This document shows, in pieces, positions 1 through 7,104 of a DNA stretch of 15,486 nt. Position 1 is the first letter of the stretch; each line of letters begins with the position of its first letter. Source of the stretch: CAZXYF01 sp964644705 (GTDB lineage: Bacteria; Planctomycetota; Brocadiia; SM23-32); the NCBI GenBank assembly GCA_964644705.1, contig CAZXYF010000065.1:1-15486 (forward strand), read 5' to 3'. A model generated the notes under the pieces. That model had not been told where the DNA came from. It worked only from the letters and a program-made list of their open reading frames with translations, and did no database searches. Made by a program: the position numbers and the translations under genes.

Positions 1-60
1 GGACAAGCCCGGCAGTAGGTCCCTCTGAAATAACGTGGTTTACCGAATACTTACTTCTAA

Positions 61-87
61 CAGCTGTTCGCCGTACGGCGCCAGCTG
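61..87. repeat. Extended inverted repeat (hairpin or operator)
   Basis: The outer arms CAGCTG (61-66) and CAGCTG (82-87) are perfectly complementary. The centre, CGCCGTACGGCG (69-80), is itself a perfect palindrome. A 2-by-1 mismatch separates inner and outer arms. As RNA it makes a stable hairpin with a GTAC loop. No T-run follows, so a standard intrinsic terminator is unlikely. A dimeric regulator site or an mRNA-end hairpin of an upstream gene are the alternatives. Confidence 0.5.
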
Positions 88-199
88 ACAACTCGTGAAA
101 TGTCCGGCTAAAGGGATCTGCAACGCTACTCTATAGTAGGCAGTGGACGCTCGCGCGTCGCCCGGCTGTTCAAAAACATTGCCCGTCGCCGAGGAAACA

Positions 200-229
200 T
201 TGACGACAGGCACCAGGATGAATATCCTG
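200..229 (+). promoter_or_regulatory. Possible promoter with a dyad over the -10
   Basis: TTGACG (200-205) and TATCCT (223-228) are spaced by 17 bp and match the sigma-70 consensus at 5/6 and 4/6. A perfect inverted repeat, CAGGAT (214-219) and ATCCTG (224-229) around GAAT, covers the -10, as an operator would. Transcription would start near 235 and leave a leader of about 100 nt before the lipoprotein gene. The match was found by eye and is weak without expression data. Confidence 0.3.
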
Positions 230-334
230 ATAACAGTCTAACGATTTTCTAACAGAGAAAGTTCTGGGAACGTCTCATCGCTTTCCATCCCGTTTGTTCA
301 CGCGTCACCCTAATTCTGAACGGAGAAAAATACG

Positions 335-691
335 ATGACTAAGTGGAGATCCGCCGTTCTCACGCTGATTGCCTTCACAGGTATTTTGTTGGTTGGCTGT
401 GCCCACAATCCCGGTGGCATAGCCCCCTCAACCACCCCGATCAACGGGCGTTCCTACACAGAAGTCGGCCCCACTCGCGCCACGGACAGCTACGTTCTGT
501 TGCTGGGGCTCCTTCCCATCAAAGGGTCCAATGCCACCGCCGTAGCGGTCGAGGCCGCCAAGGAAAAAGTCAATGCCGATGCCCTTATTGAGGTGAAAGT
601 GGACTCTTATTCTCAGTTCTGGATCCTGTTCACCCGGAATGCCATTGAGGTCCGCGGCACCGGCATCCGCTTCAAAGAGTCCCAGGAGTGA
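335..691 (+). CDS. Small predicted lipoprotein of unknown function
   Basis: This 118-residue protein has a basic start (MTKWR), a hydrophobic stretch (residues 7-21) and a lipobox, L19-V20-G21-C22. It should be cleaved by signal peptidase II and lipid-anchored at Cys22, with Ala at +2, which is compatible with outer-membrane sorting by E. coli rules. The mature part is about 97 residues, with a glycine-rich hydrophobic segment (LLLGLLPIKG, about 56-65), an alanine-rich helix ending near NADALIEV, and a C-terminal strand that includes VRGTGI. This resembles the small TRL-like/DUF6567-type lipoproteins of Gram-negative bacteria, but I am not certain of the family. A GGAG Shine-Dalgarno (322-325) supports the ATG at 335. 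It appears monocistronic, and the role is unknown. Confidence 0.8.
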   Translation: MTKWRSAVLTLIAFTGILLVGCAHNPGGIAPSTTPINGRSYTEVGPTRATDSYVLLLGLLPIKGSNATAVAVEAAKEKVNADALIEVKVDSYSQFWILFTRNAIEVRGTGIRFKESQE

Positions 692-714
692 ACGATGATG
701 GGGGGCTACGCTTT

Positions 715-753
715 CGCCGGAGGTTTTCGTCTCCTGGCGGATGTCTTCTCCGC
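715..753 (+). other. Two overlapping alternative hairpins after the lipoprotein gene
   Basis: Stem one pairs CGCCGGAG (715-722) with CTCC (731-734) and GGCG (736-739), leaving T735 bulged and an 8-nt loop. Stem two pairs GCGGA (737-741) with TCCGC (749-753). The stems share bases 737-739, so only one can form at a time. No T-run follows either. They may protect the 3' end of the lipoprotein mRNA or act as weak attenuating structures. Confidence 0.35.
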
Positions 754-818
754 GAATATTGCCGCCAATCCGCAATATGAAACGCGGCACACATTACTGA
801 GTTTGTTCCATCACTTGC

Positions 819-836
819 AGTGGACAACCGCTTTTT
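819..836 (+). terminator. Weak intrinsic-terminator-like hairpin
   Basis: AGTGG (819-823), loop ACAA and CCGCT (828-832) form a 5-bp stem with one G-U pair. A T-tract (832-836) follows and slightly overlaps the stem. The stem is short. It lies between the lipoprotein gene and the etf operon, where a terminator would be expected. Confidence 0.3.
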
Positions 837-884
837 AGTACCCTTAATCTTCTTGTGGAAGTTACATACCCACCTTTTTTGTCA

Positions 885-900
885 CCCGCACACACGCGGG
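885..900 (+). other. GC-rich hairpin in the etfB upstream region
   Basis: CCCGC (885-889) and GCGGG (896-900) form a perfect 5-bp stem around ACACAC, about 55 nt upstream of etfB. A run of six T residues (875-880) precedes the stem instead of following it, so it is not a plus-strand terminator. It could be a leader hairpin or an operator. I see no convincing sigma-70 promoter for the etf operon nearby. Confidence 0.3.
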
Positions 901-955
901 GCAGCGATCTTGGGAGCACTATTCTCTGCACTTTTGTTTAATGTGAGGCTGTACC

Positions 956-1822
956 GTGGGATTTAATAGCGTCGTATGCATAAAACAGGTTCCCGATACG
1001 GAGAACCTGACCAGTGAAGCCATGAAGGAAGATGGAACGGTAAATCGGTCCGCATTGCCCGCCATCGTGAATCCGGAAGACCTCAATGCCCTCGAAATGG
1101 CCATTGAACTCAAGGAAAAGCACGGTGGTACGGTAACCGCCATTACTATGGGCCCGGGATCAGCGGCCGACGCACTACGAAAAGCGCTCTACCGGGGAGC
1201 CGATCGAGCCATACTGTTGACCGATCGCAAATTTGCGGCGTCCGACACGCTGGCCACCAGTTACGCTCTGAGTCAGGCCGTCTCAAACATTCCGGACACG
1301 GACATCGTTTTCTGCGGGCGGCAGGCCATAGATGGCGATACAGCTCAGATCGGCCCGCAGCTGGCCGATAAGCTGGGTCTGCCACAATATACTTATGCCG
1401 AGGAAATCCTCGAGGCCAAACCCGGTAACATAAAGATCGAGCGGAACCTGGGGCAGGGGCATGAAATTGTGGAAGGCCCCCTCCCCGCACTTTTGACCGT
1501 CACCGAGACGGCCAACACACCGCGCTTTCCCGCCGCCAAACGCCTTCTGAAATTTCGTCATGCCCGCACCGCATCGGAACTGGAAGACACAGAGGGCGCG
1601 GATCCGGAGGATTACGCCGAAGAAAATCTGCTGATTGAGGAGTGGAACGCTTCCGATATCGGCTGCGATCCCGAACGCTGTGGTGGTAGCGGATCTCCCA
1701 CAAAAGTCAAAAAGATCGAAAGCGTCCAGCTGGTCTCAGAGGAGCATGTGGAGATCGAGCCGACGGCCGAGGGTGTATCCGGCCTCGTGGAGGAATTAAT
1801 TGACGAACACATCATCGAATAG
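956..1822 (+). CDS. etfB: Electron transfer flavoprotein, beta subunit
   Basis: This 288-residue protein is the small subunit of the heterodimeric flavoprotein that passes electrons between acyl-CoA dehydrogenase and its redox partners in the cytoplasm. Family features are the N-terminal CIKQVPDT, ITMGPGSAADALRKAL (about 63-78), GADRAILL, CGRQAIDGDTAQIGP, and GSGSPTKV near the C-terminus. The CGRQAIDGDTAQ and GSPT strings look like those of FixA/bifurcating EtfB rather than mitochondrial-type ETF. Cys237 and Cys242 sit in a loop just before GSPTKV. The GTG start is backed by TGAGG (944-948). It is the first gene of an operon with etfA and an acyl-CoA dehydrogenase, which supports a role in fatty-acid or short-chain acyl-CoA metabolism. 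Whether it bifurcates electrons is inference. Confidence 0.95.
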   Translation: MGFNSVVCIKQVPDTENLTSEAMKEDGTVNRSALPAIVNPEDLNALEMAIELKEKHGGTVTAITMGPGSAADALRKALYRGADRAILLTDRKFAASDTLATSYALSQAVSNIPDTDIVFCGRQAIDGDTAQIGPQLADKLGLPQYTYAEEILEAKPGNIKIERNLGQGHEIVEGPLPALLTVTETANTPRFPAAKRLLKFRHARTASELEDTEGADPEDYAEENLLIEEWNASDIGCDPERCGGSGSPTKVKKIESVQLVSEEHVEIEPTAEGVSGLVEELIDEHIIE

Positions 1823-1849
1823 ATATTCATTTTTACATCAGACCGGGAG

Positions 1850-1864
1850 CCGCCGGAGAGGCGG
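1850..1864 (+). other. Hairpin covering the likely etfA Shine-Dalgarno
   Basis: CCGCC (1850-1854) and GGCGG (1860-1864) are perfect complements around the loop GGAGA. The best Shine-Dalgarno string, GGAGAGG (1855-1861), lies in this loop and the 3' arm, about 14 nt before the etfA ATG. That spacing is longer than usual. Folding could modulate etfA translation or its coupling to etfB. Confidence 0.35.
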
Positions 1865-1875
1865 ATAATTTCTGG

Positions 1876-2901
1876 ATGAGTGAAGAACAGAACATATGGG
1901 TTTTTGCGGAAGTTGATGACAACGAGGTTGCCGAAGTCAGCCTGGAGCTGATTTCCAAAGCAACCGAACTTGCCGAACAGATCGGTGAGGCACGAATTGG
2001 AGCCGTATTGGTGGGCGACGAGGTGGAGCATCTTGCCGACGTGCTTTTTGAGCACGGTTGTGACGATGTATATCTGGCGGAAGCTCCGGCGCTTACCAAC
2101 TATCTCACCCTCCCTTACACCGATGTACTCACGCAGGTCATCTCGCAGGAGGAACCGGATATCGTGCTGTTCGGCGCGACCACCACGGGCCGGGATCTGG
2201 CACCGCGAGTGGCCTCCGAGCTTCAGGTGGGGCTGACCGCGGACTGCACCGATCTGCAGATTGGCCCCCACAAGGACGTGGTGAGCAAAGAGATCTACCA
2301 CAAAATCCTGTATCAAATCCGACCGGCCTTCGGCGGCAACATTATCGCCACCATCGTCAGCCCCGGAACACGGCCGCAAATGGCCACCGTGCGGCGTGGC
2401 GTGATGCACAAGAACCCGCCTGAAGAGGGACGAGAAGGAGAGCTGATCCGCGTCCAACCGGAAATCAACAATGACTCCAAAGTTGTTTCCGTACTCGAAC
2501 GGGTCACCGCCGATCTGGAGGTGGACCTCGCCAGCGCAAACGTCATAGTCGCCGGGGGCGCCGGCGTGGGAAGCGGCGAAAATTTCGAGTCAATCCGCAA
2601 ACTGGCCGACGTTCTCGGGGGTGAAGTCGGTGCCTCCCGAGCCGCCGTGGACACCGGATTCATTGACAAAGCCCACCAGGTGGGCCAGACCGGCACCACC
2701 GTTCGGCCCAAACTATACATAGCGTGCGGCATCAGCGGAGCCGTGCAGCACCGTGTGGGGATGCAGGACGCGGGTAAAATCGTGGCCATCAACACCGATC
2801 CCGACGCTCCCATCTTCGACATCGCGCATTACGGAATCGTGGGCGATCTGAACGTCGTTGTCCCCCGCCTTATCGAAGCATACAAACAAAACACCAAATA
2901 G
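1876..2901 (+). CDS. etfA: Electron transfer flavoprotein, alpha subunit
   Basis: This 341-residue protein is the large ETF subunit and has the usual two-part structure. The N-terminal half is a nucleotide-binding-like domain starting NIWVFAEV. The C-terminal half is the FAD-binding domain, with GGAGVGSGENF, VGQTGTTVRPKLY (from about 269), ACGISGA (about 283-289), QHRVGMQD and INTDPDAPIF. The RPAFGGNIIATIV and RPQMATVRRGVM stretches resemble FixB/bifurcating-type EtfA. It lies 53 nt after etfB and 19 nt before the acyl-CoA dehydrogenase, consistent with one mRNA. Together with EtfB it should carry FAD and accept electrons from, or deliver them to, that dehydrogenase. The ATG at 1876 puts the N-terminus where the family begins; its Shine-Dalgarno lies in a hairpin. 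Confidence 0.95.
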   Translation: MSEEQNIWVFAEVDDNEVAEVSLELISKATELAEQIGEARIGAVLVGDEVEHLADVLFEHGCDDVYLAEAPALTNYLTLPYTDVLTQVISQEEPDIVLFGATTTGRDLAPRVASELQVGLTADCTDLQIGPHKDVVSKEIYHKILYQIRPAFGGNIIATIVSPGTRPQMATVRRGVMHKNPPEEGREGELIRVQPEINNDSKVVSVLERVTADLEVDLASANVIVAGGAGVGSGENFESIRKLADVLGGEVGASRAAVDTGFIDKAHQVGQTGTTVRPKLYIACGISGAVQHRVGMQDAGKIVAINTDPDAPIFDIAHYGIVGDLNVVVPRLIEAYKQNTK

Positions 2902-2920
2902 ATAACCGGAGTGCAGAGCC

Positions 2921-4648
2921 GTGGCAAATTTTTTCACCGATAACGAAGATATCGTCGATTTTTTCGAGAACATGGACATCGAGCAGCTCGTGGAGCTGCA
3001 GGAACGGGGTTATTCCGACGCCGAGTTCTACGATCACGCCCCGGAAAACTACGAGGACGCTATCGATGCGTACCGCGAAATACTGCATCTTGTTGGCGAG
3101 CTTTCCGGGGAGTTCATCGCACCCCGGGCCGAGGATGTTGATGAGGAGGAGGCGCAACTGATCGATGGCGAGGTCCATTATGCAGACGGTACCCGTGAAG
3201 CCCTCGATCAACTGGCGAAAGCCGATCTCATGGGCTTTACTCTTCCGCGGAAATACGGGGGTCTCAACCTTCCCGTCCTGCTCTATACCATGGCCATCGA
3301 AATGGTCAGTCGGGCCGACGCCAGTCTCATGAATATTTTCGGGCTCCAGGACATCGCCGAGACCATCAATTCGTTCGCCAGCCAGGCCATAAAGGACGAA
3401 TACCTCCCCCAATTCGCCAGCGGAGAAGTCACCGGCGCCATGGTTCTGACCGAACCCGATGCGGGGAGTGATCTGGGCAACGTTCAGCTCAGCGCCACAT
3501 ATGATGAGGATGAAGATCAGTGGTATCTGGACGGCGTCAAACGATTTATAACCAACGGCTGCGCCGAAGTCCTCCTGGTCCTGGCGCGAAGCGAGGAGGG
3601 AAGTACCGGCGCGCGAGGACTGTCTTTATTCGTCTGTGAAGGTGATGACACCGTTACGGTGCGCCGCCTGGAAGAGAAACTGGGCATCCATGGCTCCCCC
3701 ACCTGTGAACTGCAGTTCAACAACACGCCCGCCCGCCTCATCGGCCGGCGACGACGCGGTCTCAGCACATACGTCATGTCGTTGATGAACGGAGCCCGTC
3801 TCGGCATCGCGGCGCAGGGCGTGGGCATCAGCCAGGCCGCCCTCGAAGAAGCGCTGGAATACGCCGAATCCCGTGAACAGTTCGGGAAACCCATCCGGCA
3901 ATTCCCCGCCGTACGGAAAATGCTTGGCGATATGCACATGAAAACCGAAACCAGCCGCCTGCTCTCCTATGAAACATCCATCATCGTGGATATGCTCAAC
4001 AATATCGAGGAGATGAAGGAGTCGGGTGAACTGGAAGAAATGCCCAATGGCGAAGAGCTGCTGGACAGGCGTCGCTACATGAAACGCCTCGCTACTGCTC
4101 TAACCCCCCTGGTCAAATATTATGCCACCGAAATGTGCAACGACGTATGCTACGATTCGATGCAGGTTCTGGCCGGGAGCGGATACATGCAGGACTACGA
4201 AGTGGAGCGTCTCTACCGCGATGCCCGAATCACCACCATTTATGAGGGCACCACGCAAATTCAGTACAGTGCGGCCATCAGTTACATCACCCGCGGATTC
4301 TTCGAGGACCGTTTCGATGAGCTGGAGGAACGCTACAGCGACGCTCCGGATGATATGCTGGCAGACCTCCAGGAAGCACGGAAAACACTGAACGAGGCGA
4401 TCGAATTCGTCAATGAACAGGACGATGATTTCCGTGACCTCAACGCGGACCGTCTCTGCGAATGCGTCGTCACTATTTATAATGGCTATCTGCTGCTCGG
4501 ACCGGCTCAGCGCTCGGATCACAAGATGACCCTGGCCCAGAACTATTTTTCGGATGAACTGCCCAAGGTTCACTTCCGCTGCAAACAGATTCACCAGGGC
4601 GACCGAACCTACATTGATGAAATGCCTGCCCTCCTGGATTACGAATAG
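2921..4648 (+). CDS. Acyl-CoA dehydrogenase with C-terminal extension
   Basis: This 575-residue FAD enzyme introduces the alpha-beta double bond into an acyl-CoA and passes electrons to ETF. After an unusually acidic N-terminal segment come the acyl-CoA dehydrogenase N-domain (LPRKYGGLNLP), the middle beta-domain (MVLTEPDAGSDLGNVQ, DGVKRFITNG, EEKLGIHGSPTCELQF) and the C-domain (SREQFGKPIRQFPAVRKMLGDM). Glu442 in IYEGTTQIQ sits at the medium-chain family's catalytic-base position. About 130 residues follow this motif, a longer tail than in 380-residue short-chain enzymes and consistent with the Acyl-CoA_dh_C type. The substrate cannot be read from the sequence. The GTG start follows GGAG (2908-2911) at good spacing. 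The gene ends the etf operon and converges on a minus-strand gene 19 bp away. Confidence 0.93.
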   Translation: MANFFTDNEDIVDFFENMDIEQLVELQERGYSDAEFYDHAPENYEDAIDAYREILHLVGELSGEFIAPRAEDVDEEEAQLIDGEVHYADGTREALDQLAKADLMGFTLPRKYGGLNLPVLLYTMAIEMVSRADASLMNIFGLQDIAETINSFASQAIKDEYLPQFASGEVTGAMVLTEPDAGSDLGNVQLSATYDEDEDQWYLDGVKRFITNGCAEVLLVLARSEEGSTGARGLSLFVCEGDDTVTVRRLEEKLGIHGSPTCELQFNNTPARLIGRRRRGLSTYVMSLMNGARLGIAAQGVGISQAALEEALEYAESREQFGKPIRQFPAVRKMLGDMHMKTETSRLLSYETSIIVDMLNNIEEMKESGELEEMPNGEELLDRRRYMKRLATALTPLVKYYATEMCNDVCYDSMQVLAGSGYMQDYEVERLYRDARITTIYEGTTQIQYSAAISYITRGFFEDRFDELEERYSDAPDDMLADLQEARKTLNEAIEFVNEQDDDFRDLNADRLCECVVTIYNGYLLLGPAQRSDHKMTLAQNYFSDELPKVHFRCKQIHQGDRTYIDEMPALLDYE

Positions 4649-4667
4649 GGAACTCACGAAGGTCCGC

Positions 4668-5435
4668 TCAGATGTAACTTCGCATAACCTCCAGAGCTCT
4701 CGGTAAATCATCCTCCGGATCCGGCACCTCGCCCTCTATGGAGATACGGCCGTCGTAGCCTGCTTCACTCAAGGCCTCAAAAAACGGGGTAAAATCGGTC
4801 TGTTCAGCGCCGGGGGCCCGGCGGTTGGGCATTGTGGCAATATGCAGATGCACGAGCAAATCCCCATATTCCACGATGTCCTCATAGGAGTCTCCCATCT
4901 TCATGTGGTGATAGGCATCCACCAGCAACCGACACGCCGGGTGCCCCACCTCTCGCACCAGTTCACCGCACTCCGCTACGGTGTTCAGAACGTTACTCCC
5001 CTGTTCACTCAGTGGTTCCACGGCGACCGTGACGCCATGTTCCCGGGCGATTGAGGCACTCATCCGGGCGAAGGTCACCAGCTGTTCGTGCGCCCGTTCG
5101 CGATCAAAACCTTCCGGCACCGAGCGTGCTCCTCCCGATCCGAACACGATTGTCTCCACCCCCGCCCGTTCGGCGCGCTGCATGCATGTCGTTACGTAAT
5201 CGTGCAAGGCGTCAATGTCGACGCTGGGCCCGGTAATTTTCAGATCCCCGGGCACAAAACAGTTGAGCGCGGGAATTGGTATATCCACGGAACGCGTCGC
5301 ATCCAGACTCATACGAAATGCCTCATCATCCTCACGAGGACAGAGGACCGAACCAACCCTCCACTCCGCATAATCATAACCGACACGACCGGCCGTTTTG
5401 GCCATCTCCGGATCTCCACATACGCCAAAAAGCAT
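4668..5435 (-). CDS. Sugar phosphate isomerase/epimerase-like TIM barrel
   Basis: This 255-residue protein belongs to the xylose isomerase-like/AP endonuclease 2 superfamily (PF01261). The expected metal quartet is visible: Glu140 (VAVEPL), Asp173 (LLVDAYH), His198 (HLHIA) and Glu234 (ISIEGE). No signal peptide is present, so it is cytoplasmic. Members act on keto-sugars, inositols or hydroxypyruvate-type substrates, and the substrate here cannot be assigned. The start is well supported by GGAGG (revcomp of 5440-5446) ahead of ATG at 5435. It stands alone, convergent with the acyl-CoA dehydrogenase gene and divergent from endonuclease IV, a distant relative of the same fold. Confidence 0.85.
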   Translation of the reverse strand: MLFGVCGDPEMAKTAGRVGYDYAEWRVGSVLCPREDDEAFRMSLDATRSVDIPIPALNCFVPGDLKITGPSVDIDALHDYVTTCMQRAERAGVETIVFGSGGARSVPEGFDRERAHEQLVTFARMSASIAREHGVTVAVEPLSEQGSNVLNTVAECGELVREVGHPACRLLVDAYHHMKMGDSYEDIVEYGDLLVHLHIATMPNRRAPGAEQTDFTPFFEALSEAGYDGRISIEGEVPDPEDDLPRALEVMRSYI

Positions 5436-5635
5436 GATAACCTCCGTCCCTCAAATAGATGCAAAAACTGTACACTGGAAATCAGAAGGCAAAGATAACA
5501 GACTGCTGCGACCAACAAAAATGACCGTTCTTTTTTCCCTCATGACGTTGTTCTGCTATATTGCATACTCAGGGTCGTTTCTAAACTGGAAGCAGACAAC
5601 TTTCTCCCGTTCCTCCAGATGCCCCATCTCATCCC
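5436..5635. other. Divergent intergenic region, isomerase-like gene / nfo
   Basis: About 200 bp separate two divergent genes, so both promoters should lie here. On the plus strand a TATATT (5557-5562) could be a -10 for nfo, but its -35 is poor. No convincing minus-strand promoter was found. A T-run lies at 5529-5536. Nothing coding is evident. Confidence 0.4.
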
Positions 5636-6517
5636 ATGCGCCCTATCGGCTTCCACGTCTCCATATCAGGCGGGCTTTACCGTGCTGTGCCCCGGGCAGT
5701 TGAACGCCAGTGTACCTGCCTGCAAATTTTCTGCGGTAATCCCCGCGCCTGGGCACAAGCCTCTCGGTCTGATCAAGCGATTCAACGCTTTATTGCGGAC
5801 GCTGATGAGGGTGGCCTGAGCCCTGTCGTGGTACATGCCTGCTATCTGATCAACCCCTGTGCGCCCGACGACGCAATATTTGACAAAAGCGTCAAACGCC
5901 TTCGGGCCGAACTGTCCCTTTCCGCGGCCATCGGGGCTGACTATTACGTGATCCACCCCGGAAGCCGTAAAGATAAGGGGAAGAAATGGGCCCTTCAGCG
6001 GGCGACTCGATGTTTTGCCGAGGCATGCGCCGCCGACGAAGGCTTCCCCCCTGTCCTGCTTGAGAACACCGCGGGCGAACACGGTCCGGGAGGTTCATTC
6101 GCACAGATGGGGAAGCTCACCGAAAAGATCGAACAAAGCACGCCCGGTGTAAAAGTGGGACTCACCGTTGACACATGTCATGCCTTTGCCGCAGGATATG
6201 ACCTGCGTGTTCCCTCGGCAATCGACGAAATGGCACGCGAAATCGACAGCTCAATGGGGTTGGAGCGGCTCCAACTGCTGCACCTCAATGATGCCCTCCA
6301 GCAGGTAGGGAGCCAACGAGACCGGCACACCCACATCGGTGAAGGTAAAATTGGGGTAGAAGGCTTCCACAACGTACTTCACCATGATGCTTTCAGAAAC
6401 GTGCCGGCAGTACTCGAGACACCCTGGGAATCGGTGGAGAAGGACGTTGAAAACATACGGCGTGTACGTGGTATCATCACTGACGATTCCGACCCACCGA
6501 AAACTGCGCCGAACTAA
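5636..6517 (+). CDS. nfo: Endonuclease IV (AP endonuclease, base excision repair)
   Basis: This 293-residue enzyme cleaves DNA 5' of abasic sites using three zinc ions. Every metal ligand of the E. coli Nfo pattern is visible: His67 (VVVHACY), His107 (VIHPGS), Glu143 (LLENTAG), Asp179 and His182 (VDTCHAFAAGYD), His216 (LLHLNDA), Asp229 and His231 (RDRHTHIGEG), and Glu261 (LETPW). Length matches the family, with a short polar tail after about residue 283. The ATG at 5636 gives the standard start (GFHVSISGG), although no clear Shine-Dalgarno precedes it. The cobU ATG lies 50 bp after its stop, so it may be cotranscribed with the cobalamin genes without sharing their function. Confidence 0.95.
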   Translation: MRPIGFHVSISGGLYRAVPRAVERQCTCLQIFCGNPRAWAQASRSDQAIQRFIADADEGGLSPVVVHACYLINPCAPDDAIFDKSVKRLRAELSLSAAIGADYYVIHPGSRKDKGKKWALQRATRCFAEACAADEGFPPVLLENTAGEHGPGGSFAQMGKLTEKIEQSTPGVKVGLTVDTCHAFAAGYDLRVPSAIDEMAREIDSSMGLERLQLLHLNDALQQVGSQRDRHTHIGEGKIGVEGFHNVLHHDAFRNVPAVLETPWESVEKDVENIRRVRGIITDDSDPPKTAPN

Positions 6518-6567
6518 ATCCCCTTTGCATCATTTACTCGACTTTCCATCTGACACCGTAATATAAC

Positions 6568-7104
6568 ATGGCGGACATTATCCTCATCACCGGCGGAGCC
6601 CGGAGCGGTAAAAGTCACCACGCCCAGACGCTGTGCGAAGATCTGGCCGGCCCACGCGCTTTCGTCGCCACGTGCCAGCCCCACGACGACGAGATGGCCG
6701 AACGAATTCGGCGGCATCAGGAAACCCGGGATGCGGAAAAATGGGACACCATTGAAGAACCGGTCAACCTGACAGACACATTGCAAGGACATCCACATTT
6801 TCAGGTCATGCTGGTGGACTGTTTGACGCTCTGGATCAGCAATTTGATGGGACAAATGGATGAAGAGATCACAGAGAGACAGATAAAGAATCGTTGCCAG
6901 AACATTATCTGCGCCTGCCGGCAGCGCAGTGGGACCGTCGTATTCGTGACAAATGAAGTGGGCAGCGGAATCGTACCCGATAATCAGATGGCCCGGCGTT
7001 ATCGAGACTTAGTTGGACGCTGCAATCAAACACTGGGCACTGCCGCGGATGAGGTCACCCTTGTTGCCTGCGGCGTGCCCATGCACCTGAAAGGATCACA
7101 ATGA
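6568..7104 (+). CDS. cobU: Adenosylcobinamide kinase / GTP guanylyltransferase
   Basis: This 178-residue bifunctional enzyme phosphorylates adenosylcobinamide and transfers GMP to give AdoCbi-GDP, the activated corrinoid for nucleotide-loop assembly. The P-loop GGARSGKS is at residues 9-16. The DDEMAERIRRHQ segment carries the conserved histidine region (His50) that takes the guanylyl group in this family. DCLTLWISNL, VTNEVGSGIVP and RYRDLVGRCNQ follow as expected. Length is normal. No Shine-Dalgarno precedes the ATG; an A/T-rich stretch (TAATAT, 6559-6564) does. Its stop overlaps the cobT start by 4 bp (ATGA), which indicates translational coupling. Confidence 0.95.
   Translation: MADIILITGGARSGKSHHAQTLCEDLAGPRAFVATCQPHDDEMAERIRRHQETRDAEKWDTIEEPVNLTDTLQGHPHFQVMLVDCLTLWISNLMGQMDEEITERQIKNRCQNIICACRQRSGTVVFVTNEVGSGIVPDNQMARRYRDLVGRCNQTLGTAADEVTLVACGVPMHLKGSQ

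Larger units (their letters stand above)
1..334. other. Intergenic region without a convincing gene
   Basis: No complete gene is seen here. One forward frame is open from the left edge to a stop near position 101, so the last residues of a gene starting outside the window are possible, but nothing recognisable is encoded. The stretch carries an extended inverted repeat (61-87), a second hairpin around 118-143 (arms CTACT and AGTAG, flanked by CTGC and GCAG), and a promoter-like pair with a hairpin over its -10 (200-229). It is probably the regulatory region of the lipoprotein gene at 335 plus the tail of an upstream unit. Confidence 0.5.

Noticed and set aside
55..255. TTCTAACAG occurring at 55-63 and 247-255
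   Set aside because: A 9-base match at about 190 bp spacing in A/T-richer intergenic sequence, with no further flanking similarity, is not enough for a repeat call.
1612..2457. Minus-strand open frame of 281 codons over etfB and etfA
   Set aside because: It is antisense to two clearly conserved genes and its product resembles no family.
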